Assembly: GCA_903912405.1 (NCBI GenBank) | Contig: CAIWHF010000157.1 | Span: 1-9,651, forward strand | Direction of reading: 5' to 3' | Length of the DNA: 9,651 nt | Source of the DNA: an uncultured Bacteroidota bacterium | Lineage (GTDB): Bacteria > Bacteroidota > Bacteroidia > Chitinophagales > Chitinophagaceae | Shown here: in pieces, positions 1-5,883 of the stretch | Layout: every line of letters starts with the position of its first letter | How positions within the stretch are numbered: position 1 is the stretch's first letter | Notes under the pieces: generated by a model | Told to the model about the DNA's origin: nothing | The model's input: the letters and a program-made list of their open reading frames with translations, nothing else | Database searches by the model: none | Program-made: the position numbers and the translations under genes

Positions 1-137
1 AAAAAGAAATGATACACGCAGATGAACTGAAATTAAAATCTGCATTAAGCGATTCTAAATTAGCCAGCTATTTATTACAATTAGAAATGCAAAACATTAT
101 AAAATCCTTACCCGGAAAATTGTATTGCATGCGCTAG
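1..137 (+). CDS. dprA: DprA/Smf DNA-processing protein, C-terminal fragment
   Basis: This is the 3' end of a gene that begins outside the window; the reading frame starts at base 3 and gives 44 codons before TAG at 135-137. The fragment contains LLQLEMQNIIKSLPGKLY, which fits the end of the small winged-helix domain closing DprA proteins (usual pattern: LL.LE..G.V..LPG..Y). The preceding IHADEL matches the start of that domain. DprA binds incoming single-stranded DNA during natural transformation and loads RecA; the Rossmann-like DNA-binding core is not in the window. The gene converges with hutI, whose stop codon overlaps its own. No terminator follows it. The fragment is short, so the family call rests on one domain. 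Confidence 0.82.
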   Translation, partial: KEMIHADELKLKSALSDSKLASYLLQLEMQNIIKSLPGKLYCMR

Positions 138-1369
138 AATTGCTTTCCATTGATATAGACCTTATCCATTAAATTGGATCCAAAACTATAAGGTATAAGA
201 TTAAAAGAGGGTAATGTTTTGCTTATTATAAAATTGGCTTTCTTTCCTCTGGTAATACTACCTACTTCATGTTGCAATTCCATTGCCGCAGCTCCATTAT
301 AGGTTACCGCATTAAAAGCTTCATTAGGCGTCATCTTTAATTGTGTGCAAGCCAAGCTCAATAGAAAAGGAATATTGCCAGAAGGGCAAGATCCTGGATT
401 ATAATCAGACGCCAAACATACCGGCAAATTAGCATCAATCATTTTGCGCGCAGGCTGATAAGAAATACCTAGAAAGAATGCAGCAGCTGGCAACAAGGTA
501 GGAATAGTAGTGCTGTTTTGTAAGCAACTAATTTCTTCATCACCCACACATTCTAAATGATCTACACTAATTGCATGATGCTGAACTCCAATTTGTACAC
601 CACCAGAATTGTACAATTGATTAGCATGTATTTTTGGTTTTAAATGATACTTTGCAGCAGCATTAAGCAATCGATCTGTATCTGCTACAGAAAAAAATCC
701 TTTTTCACAAAACACATCCATATAATCGGCTAAGCCTTCAGCAGCAATAGCTGGCAGCATTTCCTTTATGATCAACTGAATGTATCCTTCCTTATTTTCT
801 TTATAGGCTAAAGGGTAGGCATGCGCCCCAAGAAAAGTGGCTTTTATAGGCAGGGAATAGGTTTCTTTTAATTGCTTAATAACACGTAATATTTTTAATT
901 CCGCTTCTAAGCTCAAACCATAACCACTTTTAATTTCAATAGCACCTGTTCCCAATCGAATCAGTTCCTCCAATCGTTGGCAAGCATCTTCAAACAACTG
1001 AGCAGAACTGATGGTCGTTAAATGTTTTGCAGAATTTAATATACCGCCACCATTGGCTGCAATTTGCTCATAAGTCAAGCCGTTTATTCTATCTACAAAT
1101 TCCTCTTCTCTTGTTTTGGGAAAAACTAAATGCGTATGCGAATCGCACCAAGTTGGAATGATTAGTTTGCCCGCAACATTGATTTCCTGGTCATAATTAC
1201 CACTTGGAAAATTTTCCATAGATCCAAAATCTACTATTCGATCATCTTCAATAAGCATCCAAGCTTGCTCTAGTTGCTTAACGGTATCTAAATCATGTCC
1301 TTTGATGGCAGATAGGAAATCGTTTTGGATACCAAATAGAGATTGGATATGGGTAAAAATAGTTTGCAT
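134..1369 (-). CDS. hutI: Imidazolonepropionase (histidine degradation)
   Basis: The enzyme hydrolyses 4-imidazolone-5-propionate to N-formimino-L-glutamate, the third step of histidine breakdown, in the cytoplasm. It is an amidohydrolase of 411 residues from the ATG at 1369, a normal family length. Metal ligands are visible: His78 and His80 in DSHTHLVF, His248 in KIHANQ and Asp322 in ASDYNPGS. Other family blocks are EIKSGYGL (145-152), FLGAHAYP (179-186) and SVDHLECVG (268-276). A TTG two codons further upstream (1375) would add two residues; I prefer the ATG, but three other genes here start at TTG, so this is not certain. The sigma gene lies upstream on the same strand, separated by a terminator ending only about 12 bases before this start. 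No other hut gene is in the window. Function is well supported. Confidence 0.96.
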   Translation of the reverse strand: MQTIFTHIQSLFGIQNDFLSAIKGHDLDTVKQLEQAWMLIEDDRIVDFGSMENFPSGNYDQEINVAGKLIIPTWCDSHTHLVFPKTREEEFVDRINGLTYEQIAANGGGILNSAKHLTTISSAQLFEDACQRLEELIRLGTGAIEIKSGYGLSLEAELKILRVIKQLKETYSLPIKATFLGAHAYPLAYKENKEGYIQLIIKEMLPAIAAEGLADYMDVFCEKGFFSVADTDRLLNAAAKYHLKPKIHANQLYNSGGVQIGVQHHAISVDHLECVGDEEISCLQNSTTIPTLLPAAAFFLGISYQPARKMIDANLPVCLASDYNPGSCPSGNIPFLLSLACTQLKMTPNEAFNAVTYNGAAAMELQHEVGSITRGKKANFIISKTLPSFNLIPYSFGSNLMDKVYINGKQF

Positions 1370-1381
1370 ACTCAAAAATAA

Positions 1382-1407
1382 AAAAAACGCTCGAATGAGC
1401 GTTTTTT
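1382..1407 (-). terminator. Rho-independent terminator of the sigma factor gene
   Basis: An 11-bp perfect stem (AAAAAACGCTC at 1382-1392 against GAGCGTTTTTT at 1397-1407) closes a GAAT loop. Read on the minus strand, the stem runs into a T-rich tract (1387 down to 1376), as expected for intrinsic termination 20 bases after the sigma gene's stop. A T tract also follows on the plus strand, so it could work both ways. It lies almost on top of the hutI start. Confidence 0.85.
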
Positions 1408-1427
1408 ATTTTATAATTTGATGGAGA

Positions 1428-2285
1428 TTAACCTAAATAAACTTTTAAGGCATTGCTATATCTAGTTTTCTGTAAACGTTTGATAGCACGTTCTTTAATT
1501 TGACGAATACGCTCTTTGGTGAGATCATATTTTTCACCAATTTCTTCTATAGACGGACCAGCATCGCCATCCAATCCAAAATAAGCAGCTAAAATTTCAG
1601 CTTCTCTCGGACTTAATGATTTTAAAATACGTTTGATTTCTGCTCTTAAAGAATCTTTCATTACATCATCATCGGTATCGCTTGAGCCTGCTAATAAATC
1701 GCCCATAGCAACATCTTCCGCTTCGTGCACAGGAGCATCTAAAGAGGTATGACGAGAATTGCTGGTGAAGATATTAGTTACTTCTGTTTCACTCATTTCA
1801 AGAATCACCGCTAGCTCTTCTGTAGAAGGTTCACGTTCGTGCTCTTGCTCAAAAGCGATAAATGCTTTATTCGCTTTATTGTAGGTGCCAATTTTATTTT
1901 GAGGTAAACGTACTAATCTACCTTGTTCTGCCAATGCTTGCAAAATAGATTGACGAATCCACCAAACGGCATAAGAAATGAACTTAAAACCTTTAGTTTC
2001 ATCAAAGCGTTGAGCTGCTTTAATTAAACCTAAATTGCCTTCATTGATTAAATCACTTAAAGACAAGCCTTGGTGTTGGTATTGTTTTGCTACCGAAACA
2101 ACAAAACGTAAATTGGATTGAACTAGTTTATCGAGCGCGCGCTGATCACCCATGTGTATTTTCAAGGCAAGGGTAGTCTCTTCCTCAGGTGTAATCATGG
2201 AGATTTTACTGATTTCTTGAAGATATTTTTCTACCGCCTGAGAGTCCCTATTGGTAATCTGGGTGGCAATCTTTAGCTGCCTCAT
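1428..2285 (-). CDS. rpoD: RNA polymerase sigma-70 factor, primary Bacteroidota type
   Basis: This sigma factor directs core RNA polymerase to promoters. The 285 residues contain region 1.2 (about 17-46), region 2 (about 50-122, with DLINEGNLGLIKA and KGFKFISYAVWWIRQSI), region 3 (about 125-200) and region 4 (about 217-283, with the helix-turn-helix IEEIGEKYDLTKERIRQIKERA). There is no region 1.1 and no long insert after region 1.2, which is the normal design of the primary sigma of Bacteroidota, about 285-290 aa. That sigma recognises TTTG/TAnnTTTG promoters, several of which occur in this window. The ATG at 2285 is the natural start because MRQLKI is typical of the family. A TTTG/TATTTTTA promoter lies upstream and a terminator follows. 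A paralogous group-2 sigma cannot be excluded from sequence alone; the symbol is by family analogy. Confidence 0.93.
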   Translation of the reverse strand: MRQLKIATQITNRDSQAVEKYLQEISKISMITPEEETTLALKIHMGDQRALDKLVQSNLRFVVSVAKQYQHQGLSLSDLINEGNLGLIKAAQRFDETKGFKFISYAVWWIRQSILQALAEQGRLVRLPQNKIGTYNKANKAFIAFEQEHEREPSTEELAVILEMSETEVTNIFTSNSRHTSLDAPVHEAEDVAMGDLLAGSSDTDDDVMKDSLRAEIKRILKSLSPREAEILAAYFGLDGDAGPSIEEIGEKYDLTKERIRQIKERAIKRLQKTRYSNALKVYLG

Positions 2286-2308
2286 GAGTAATTAATTTTA
2301 ATAATTAG

Positions 2309-2340
2309 TAAAAATAATACGCAAATAATGAATTTTCAAA
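2309..2340 (-). promoter_or_regulatory. Predicted promoter of the sigma factor gene
   Basis: On the minus strand TTTG (2340-2337) is followed after 20 bases by TATTTTTA (2316-2309), one mismatch from the Bacteroidota -7 box TAnnTTTG. Spacing is that of the known consensus. The start site would fall near 2304, giving a leader of about 19 bases. Confidence 0.5.
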
Positions 2341-2356
2341 GAAATGATGTTAAAGT

Positions 2357-2456
2357 TTATATATCATTTCGTACAATTTTCAAAATTTTTTTTGCTTTAG
2401 TATATAAGACACTTTAAATTATCAAAAGGTTTGTTATTATATATCATTGAATACAA
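2357..2456. repeat. Imperfect direct repeat in the sigma/gcdH divergent region
   Basis: The 287-base gap between the two divergent starts (2286-2572) contains no ORF worth calling. It does hold two copies of TTATATATCATT-N3-TACAA, at 2357-2376 and 2437-2456, exactly 80 bases apart and identical at 17 of 20 positions. In addition GTTTATATAT (2355-2364) recurs inverted as ATATATAAAC (2498-2507). The copies sit upstream of the predicted sigma promoter and of the gcdH promoter. They could be binding sites or part of a small RNA, or just low-complexity AT sequence. Confidence 0.4.
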
Positions 2457-2521
2457 ATTATTTATGTTAAATATTAGCATCTCCATATAAGGTTAAAATA
2501 TATAAACAAATGATTTAATTA

Positions 2522-2552
2522 ATTGTTATACAGGAGCATTTTATTACTTTTG
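2522..2552 (+). promoter_or_regulatory. Predicted promoter of gcdH
   Basis: ATTG (2522-2525) is followed after 19 bases by TACTTTTG (2545-2552), a perfect match to the Bacteroidota -7 box TAnnTTTG. The start site would be near 2557, leaving a leader of about 16 bases before the ATG at 2573, with no Shine-Dalgarno sequence. Confidence 0.65.
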
Positions 2553-2572
2553 TAAACCAAATAACATAATCC

Positions 2573-3751
2573 ATGCAAAAAGACCAATATCAACACCCCG
2601 ATTATTACTTATTAGACGAGTTACTAACTGATGAGCACAAGTTAATCAGGGATACGGTAAGAGCATATGTTAAAAAAGAAATTACTCCAATAATAGAAGA
2701 ACATGCTCAAAATGCTACTTTCCCTAAGCAAATCTTAAAGGGTTTGGGCGAATTAGGCTGTTTTGGCCCCTTCGTGCCTCAAGAATATGGTGGTGCTGGC
2801 TTAGATTATATCAGCTACGGGATCATGATGCAAGAATTGGAAAGAGGCGATTCTGGAGTGCGATCTACGGCATCCGTGCAAGGATCATTGGTCATGTTTC
2901 CAATTTTAACGTACGGTAGTGAAGAACAAAAAATGAAATATTTACCCAAATTAGCTTCTGGCGAAATGATGGGTTGCTTTGGACTAACGGAACCTAATCA
3001 TGGTTCAAACCCAGCAGGAATGACTACATCTTTTGTAGATGCAGGCGACCATGTGCTATTGAATGGTGCAAAAATGTGGATTTCGAATGCACCTTTTGCA
3101 GATATAGCCGTAGTATGGGCTAAGAATGAAGAAGGACGAATTCAAGGTTTGATTGTAGAGCGCGGCATGGAAGGCTTTACCACTCCAGAAACCCATGGCA
3201 AATGGAGCTTAAGAGCATCTGCTACGGGTGAGTTAGTTTTTGATAATGTAAAAGTGCCTAAAGAAAATATTTTACCTAATGTTATTGGATTGAAAGGTCC
3301 TTTAGGCTGTTTGTCGAGTGCTCGTTTTGGTATCGCTTGGGGCGCATTAGGTTGCGCAATGGATTGCTATGATACCGCATTGCGTTATAGCCAACAACGT
3401 ATTCAGTTCGACAAACCGATTGGCGCATTCCAATTAACTCAAAAGAAATTGGCTGAAATGATCACTGAAATCACTAAAGGTCAATTAATGGTTTGGAGAT
3501 TGGGAGTATTGAGAAACGAACATAGAGCTACACCAGAACAAATATCTATGGCTAAACGAAATTCTTGTGAAACAGCGATAACAATAGCTCGAGAAGCTCG
3601 TCAAATATTAGGCGGCATGGGTATTACTGGCGAGTTCAGTATCATGCGCCACATGATGAATTTAGAATCTGTTATTACTTACGAAGGAACGCATGATATT
3701 CATTTGCTCATTACAGGGCAGAGCGTAACTGGTTTTAACGCTTTTAAATAA
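2573..3751 (+). CDS. gcdH: Glutaryl-CoA dehydrogenase (acyl-CoA dehydrogenase family)
   Basis: This FAD enzyme oxidises and decarboxylates glutaryl-CoA to crotonyl-CoA, the late step of lysine and tryptophan breakdown. Its 392 residues show the full acyl-CoA dehydrogenase fold: N-terminal helical domain (about 15-130), middle beta domain with CFGLTEPNHGSNP, and C-terminal helical domain. Features specific to glutaryl-CoA dehydrogenase rather than fatty-acid enzymes are the DSGVRSTASVQ segment, whose Arg97 matches the arginine that binds the substrate's distal carboxylate, and TYEGTHDIH near the end, with Glu371 as catalytic base. KWSLRASATG and RFGIAWGALG also resemble that subfamily closely. 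It appears to be a single-gene transcript, with its own promoter and terminator. The ETF electron-acceptor genes are not in the window. A saccharopine dehydrogenase gene 4.3 kb away could feed the same pathway. Confidence 0.94.
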   Translation: MQKDQYQHPDYYLLDELLTDEHKLIRDTVRAYVKKEITPIIEEHAQNATFPKQILKGLGELGCFGPFVPQEYGGAGLDYISYGIMMQELERGDSGVRSTASVQGSLVMFPILTYGSEEQKMKYLPKLASGEMMGCFGLTEPNHGSNPAGMTTSFVDAGDHVLLNGAKMWISNAPFADIAVVWAKNEEGRIQGLIVERGMEGFTTPETHGKWSLRASATGELVFDNVKVPKENILPNVIGLKGPLGCLSSARFGIAWGALGCAMDCYDTALRYSQQRIQFDKPIGAFQLTQKKLAEMITEITKGQLMVWRLGVLRNEHRATPEQISMAKRNSCETAITIAREARQILGGMGITGEFSIMRHMMNLESVITYEGTHDIHLLITGQSVTGFNAFK

Positions 3752-3754
3752 ATT

Positions 3755-3783
3755 AAAAAGTCTCGCCTTTAGCGAGACTTTTT
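3755..3783. terminator. Bidirectional terminator between gcdH and the NTF2-like gene
   Basis: A 12-bp perfect stem (AAAAAGTCTCGC at 3755-3766 against GCGAGACTTTTT at 3772-3783) with a CTTTA loop begins three bases after the gcdH stop. It runs into T-rich sequence on both strands. It lies between convergent genes and its right flank reaches the stop codon of the minus-strand gene (3785-3787), so it should end both transcripts. Confidence 0.9.
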
Positions 3784-3784
3784 T

Positions 3785-4207
3785 TTAGAATAAATGACGG
3801 GCATTATCTTCCTCATCTGCATTGATCATGCACTGGATTTTGAGTTCATTATTTTTAATGCGTCTTAAAATTAATTCGTAATGACAATGATATAATTCTT
3901 TATGATCGGCATTATAAAACGCTAATTTAATTTTTAAAAAAGCTAATTGACCATTGATAGCATGTTTTTGAAGCGGAAATATAGCAACAGAAGTAATATT
4001 ATTTTTCTTGTAAAACTGCATACCTCCTTGCAATACCGCTTCTAGATTACTACTATCGGTATATACATGACAAGCATCTTTATGAACAACCTGCAAGGGA
4101 AATGTAAATTGGTTGATTATATTTTTGACATGAAAACTATTGAAAGCATGTTGGTATTGATCAATAAAATCATAAAATGATTGGGTATAGAATAAAGGAG
4201 CCGACAT
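3785..4207 (-). CDS. NTF2-like superfamily protein, function unknown
   Basis: I do not recognise a characterised homologue. The 140-residue product has no signal peptide or membrane segment, so it is probably cytoplasmic. The order of elements suggests the NTF2/SnoaL-like cone fold: an N-terminal helix region (FYDFIDQYQHAFNSF), a short segment around FTFPLQVVH, a second helix (EAVLQGGMQFYKKNNI), then alternating strands (VAIFPLQKHAINGQLAFLKIKLAF, quoted here only as positions about 74-97, and ELYHCHYELILRR). Such folds serve as small enzymes or binding proteins, so no activity can be assigned. The start is the ATG at 4207. A TAACTTTG box lies 33 bases upstream, and the gene is divergent from pyrR and convergent with gcdH, so it is probably transcribed alone. 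Confidence 0.85.
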   Translation of the reverse strand: MSAPLFYTQSFYDFIDQYQHAFNSFHVKNIINQFTFPLQVVHKDACHVYTDSSNLEAVLQGGMQFYKKNNITSVAIFPLQKHAINGQLAFLKIKLAFYNADHKELYHCHYELILRRIKNNELKIQCMINADEEDNARHLF

Positions 4208-4239
4208 ATAACGTACTAAACTGAATATAAAATAATTAG

Positions 4240-4247
4240 CAAAGTTA
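4240..4247 (-). promoter_or_regulatory. -7 promoter box of the NTF2-like gene
   Basis: On the minus strand this is TAACTTTG, a perfect TAnnTTTG. The upstream -33 box is weak: a TTTA lies at 4268-4265, 17 bases away. The start site would fall near 4235, a leader of about 28 bases. Confidence 0.5.
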
Positions 4248-4292
4248 CTGGATTAGGATAAGTATAAAGCAGAATATTAGCTGAATATTTAT

Positions 4293-4300
4293 TATTTTTA
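4293..4300 (+). promoter_or_regulatory. Possible -7 promoter box of pyrR
   Basis: TATTTTTA is one mismatch from TAnnTTTG, and no TTTG is seen at the expected -33 distance, so this is weak. It lies inside TATTATTTTTACTAA (4290-4304), a 15-mer that also contains the predicted -7 box of the sigma gene on the other strand. The leader would be about 14 bases. Confidence 0.3.
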
Positions 4301-4310
4301 CTAAATAACT

Positions 4311-4321
4311 AAGGAATTTTG
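4311..4321 (+). promoter_or_regulatory. Ribosome binding site and TTG start of pyrR
   Basis: AAGGA (4311-4315) lies three bases before TTG (4319-4321). An in-frame TAA at 4310-4312 excludes any longer product, and the next in-frame ATG is beyond residue 110, inside the catalytic domain. TTG is therefore the start. It is the only clear Shine-Dalgarno-like sequence among the genes here. Confidence 0.65.
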
Positions 4322-4849
4322 AAGACACTCTTTACACACGAACAATTAACAATCACTATTCAGCGCTTAGCACATCAATTAGTTGAACAAATTGAAGCAT
4401 TTGAAGATGTAGTAATTATTGGTATTCAGCCAAGAGGTATTCATTTATCAGATAGGGTAGTAAAAGCAATTCAAGCAATTGTTCCCTGTCAAAAAATTCA
4501 GTATGGCCAATTAGATACTACTTTTTATAGAGATGATGTACATCAAAATAATAGCATACATATCCCATCTGCTACAAGTATTGATTATAATCTAGAAGGT
4601 AAACAAATCATACTTATAGATGATGTATTACATACAGGCAGAACAATTAGGGCTGCTATGGATGCGTTGATAGATTTTGGACGCCCCAAACATGTATCCT
4701 TGATGGTATTGATTGATAGAAGATTTAGTAGAGAATTGCCAATACAGCCCGATTTTGTAGGACAATCGGTGGATACTATGTATTCTCAAAAGGTAAAAGT
4801 GCAATGGGATGAGCATAACCAAGATCATAAAGTATTGCTATTAGATTAA
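4319..4849 (+). CDS. pyrR: PyrR: uracil phosphoribosyltransferase / pyrimidine regulator
   Basis: PyrR has a type I phosphoribosyltransferase fold. In many bacteria it binds pyr mRNA and also converts uracil plus PRPP to UMP. The 176 residues show GIQPRGIHLSDR (35-46), LDTTFYRDD (65-73), the PRPP loop LIDDVLHTGRT (99-109, with Asp101, Asp102 and Thr106-Thr109) and GRP followed by RELPIQPDFVGQ near the C terminus, all typical of PyrR rather than of Upp. Length is normal. It starts at TTG and probably forms one transcript with pyrB, 35 bases downstream. The leader would be too short for the usual PyrR-responsive attenuator, and no terminator hairpin lies between pyrR and pyrB. The regulatory role is therefore unproven here; salvage activity is the safer inference. 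Confidence 0.93.
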   Translation: MKTLFTHEQLTITIQRLAHQLVEQIEAFEDVVIIGIQPRGIHLSDRVVKAIQAIVPCQKIQYGQLDTTFYRDDVHQNNSIHIPSATSIDYNLEGKQIILIDDVLHTGRTIRAAMDALIDFGRPKHVSLMVLIDRRFSRELPIQPDFVGQSVDTMYSQKVKVQWDEHNQDHKVLLLD

Positions 4850-4869
4850 TTTTTTTGACTATTTTATAT

Positions 4870-4877
4870 TAACTTTG
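4870..4877 (+). promoter_or_regulatory. -7 promoter box directly before pyrB
   Basis: TAACTTTG matches TAnnTTTG exactly and is the same octamer as in front of the NTF2-like gene. Only seven bases separate it from the pyrB ATG, so a start site about four bases past the G would give a leaderless or nearly leaderless mRNA. No TTTG is seen 19-21 bases upstream, where the pyrR stop lies, so use is uncertain. Confidence 0.35.
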
Positions 4878-4884
4878 CTTTTTA

Positions 4885-5814
4885 ATGTCACTATCTGTAA
4901 AACACTTACTAGGAATTAAAGATCTTGCAAAAGAAGATATTCAAACTATTTTTTCTACTGCCGACAATTTTAAACAAGTTTTACAACGCCCCATAAAGAA
5001 AGTTCCCAGTCTACGCGACACCACTGTTGCCAATATTTTTTTTGAAAATTCCACCCGTACTAGAATTTCCTTCGAATTAGCTGAAAAAAGATTAAGTGCC
5101 GATTCGGTCAATTTTTCTGCTGCAGGCTCTTCAGTATCCAAAGGAGAAACCTTGATAGATACGGTAAACAATATCTTATCTATGAAAGTAGATATGGTGG
5201 TAATGCGACATAGTGCAAGTGGAGCTCCACATTTCTTATCACAACACATTGATGCAAGTATTATAAACGCTGGTGATGGTACCAATGAGCACCCTACACA
5301 AGCTTTACTTGATGCCTTTTCAATGCGAGAAAAACTTGGCGATCTAAAAGGCAAAAAGATTGCTATTATTGGTGATATTTTGCATTCTAGAGTAGCCCTA
5401 AGCAATATCTATTGCTTACAAAAATTAGGTGCAGAAGTTTTAGTTGCTGGTCCGCCCACACTCATTCCTAAGCACATAGAAGCCTTAGGCGTTGCTTATA
5501 CCTATGATGTAAAAAAAGCATTAGCTTGGTGTGAAGTAGCCAATGTATTACGCATTCAATTAGAGCGACAAAACAAGCCTTTATTTTCATCACTGAGAGA
5601 ATACGCTCTTTATTATGGCATTAATAAAGATATGTTAGATAGTATCCAAAGAGATATACTCATTATGCATCCTGGCCCAATAAATAGAGGCGTAGAATTA
5701 AGTTCCGATGCTGCAGATAGCAAGCAATCTATCATACTTAATCAGGTAGAGAATGGCGTTGCCATAAGAATGGCTGCTATTTATTTACTTTCCGGGAAGG
5801 CAATCATAGAATAA
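4885..5814 (+). CDS. pyrB: Aspartate carbamoyltransferase catalytic subunit
   Basis: The enzyme joins carbamoyl phosphate and L-aspartate to give N-carbamoyl-L-aspartate, the first committed step of pyrimidine synthesis. The 309 residues are the standard catalytic-chain length. The carbamoyl phosphate site FFENSTRTR has Ser56, Thr57, Arg58 and Thr59; Lys86 in SVSKGET corresponds to the mobile-loop lysine donated across the trimer interface. MRHS, NEHPTQALLDAF, RIQLERQ and MHPGPINRGVE complete the active site. Regulatory chain PyrI is not encoded nearby. The start ATG at 4885 is supported by the family N terminus, and the gene follows pyrR by 35 bases. No clear hairpin terminator follows before accD. 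Confidence 0.97.
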   Translation: MSLSVKHLLGIKDLAKEDIQTIFSTADNFKQVLQRPIKKVPSLRDTTVANIFFENSTRTRISFELAEKRLSADSVNFSAAGSSVSKGETLIDTVNNILSMKVDMVVMRHSASGAPHFLSQHIDASIINAGDGTNEHPTQALLDAFSMREKLGDLKGKKIAIIGDILHSRVALSNIYCLQKLGAEVLVAGPPTLIPKHIEALGVAYTYDVKKALAWCEVANVLRIQLERQNKPLFSSLREYALYYGINKDMLDSIQRDILIMHPGPINRGVELSSDAADSKQSIILNQVENGVAIRMAAIYLLSGKAIIE

Positions 5815-5830
5815 ATATTTTAAAAAAAAG

Positions 5831-5861
5831 TTTAATAGCTCCTTTTTAAAAACTATTTTTG
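5831..5861 (+). promoter_or_regulatory. Predicted promoter of accD
   Basis: TTTA (5831-5834, three of four bases of TTTG) precedes TATTTTTG (5854-5861), a perfect -7 box, by 19 bases. The start site would be near 5866, leaving about 18 bases of leader before the ATG at 5884. Confidence 0.6.
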
Positions 5862-5883
5862 TAATCCATAAAAAACAGAGATT

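Noticed and set aside
1373..1380. Minus-strand TATTTTTG as a hutI promoter
   Set aside because: It matches the -7 box, but the start site would fall inside the ATG and no TTTG lies at the -33 distance. The match comes from the terminator's T tract.
4628..4828. 66-codon minus-strand ORF
   Set aside because: It lies wholly inside pyrR, whose protein is strongly conserved, and its own translation shows no family features or promoter.
4850..4884. PyrR-responsive attenuator between pyrR and pyrB
   Set aside because: The gap is 35 bases and contains no inverted repeat long enough for alternative hairpins.
4941..5405. 154-codon minus-strand ORF
   Set aside because: It is antisense to the conserved core of pyrB, including its active-site motifs; the cysteine-rich translation looks like a frame artefact.
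5818..5851. TTTTAAAAA / TTTTTAAAA inverted repeat after pyrB as a terminator
   Set aside because: The nine-base arms contain only A and T with a 16-base loop, so the hairpin would be weak, and it overlaps the accD promoter.
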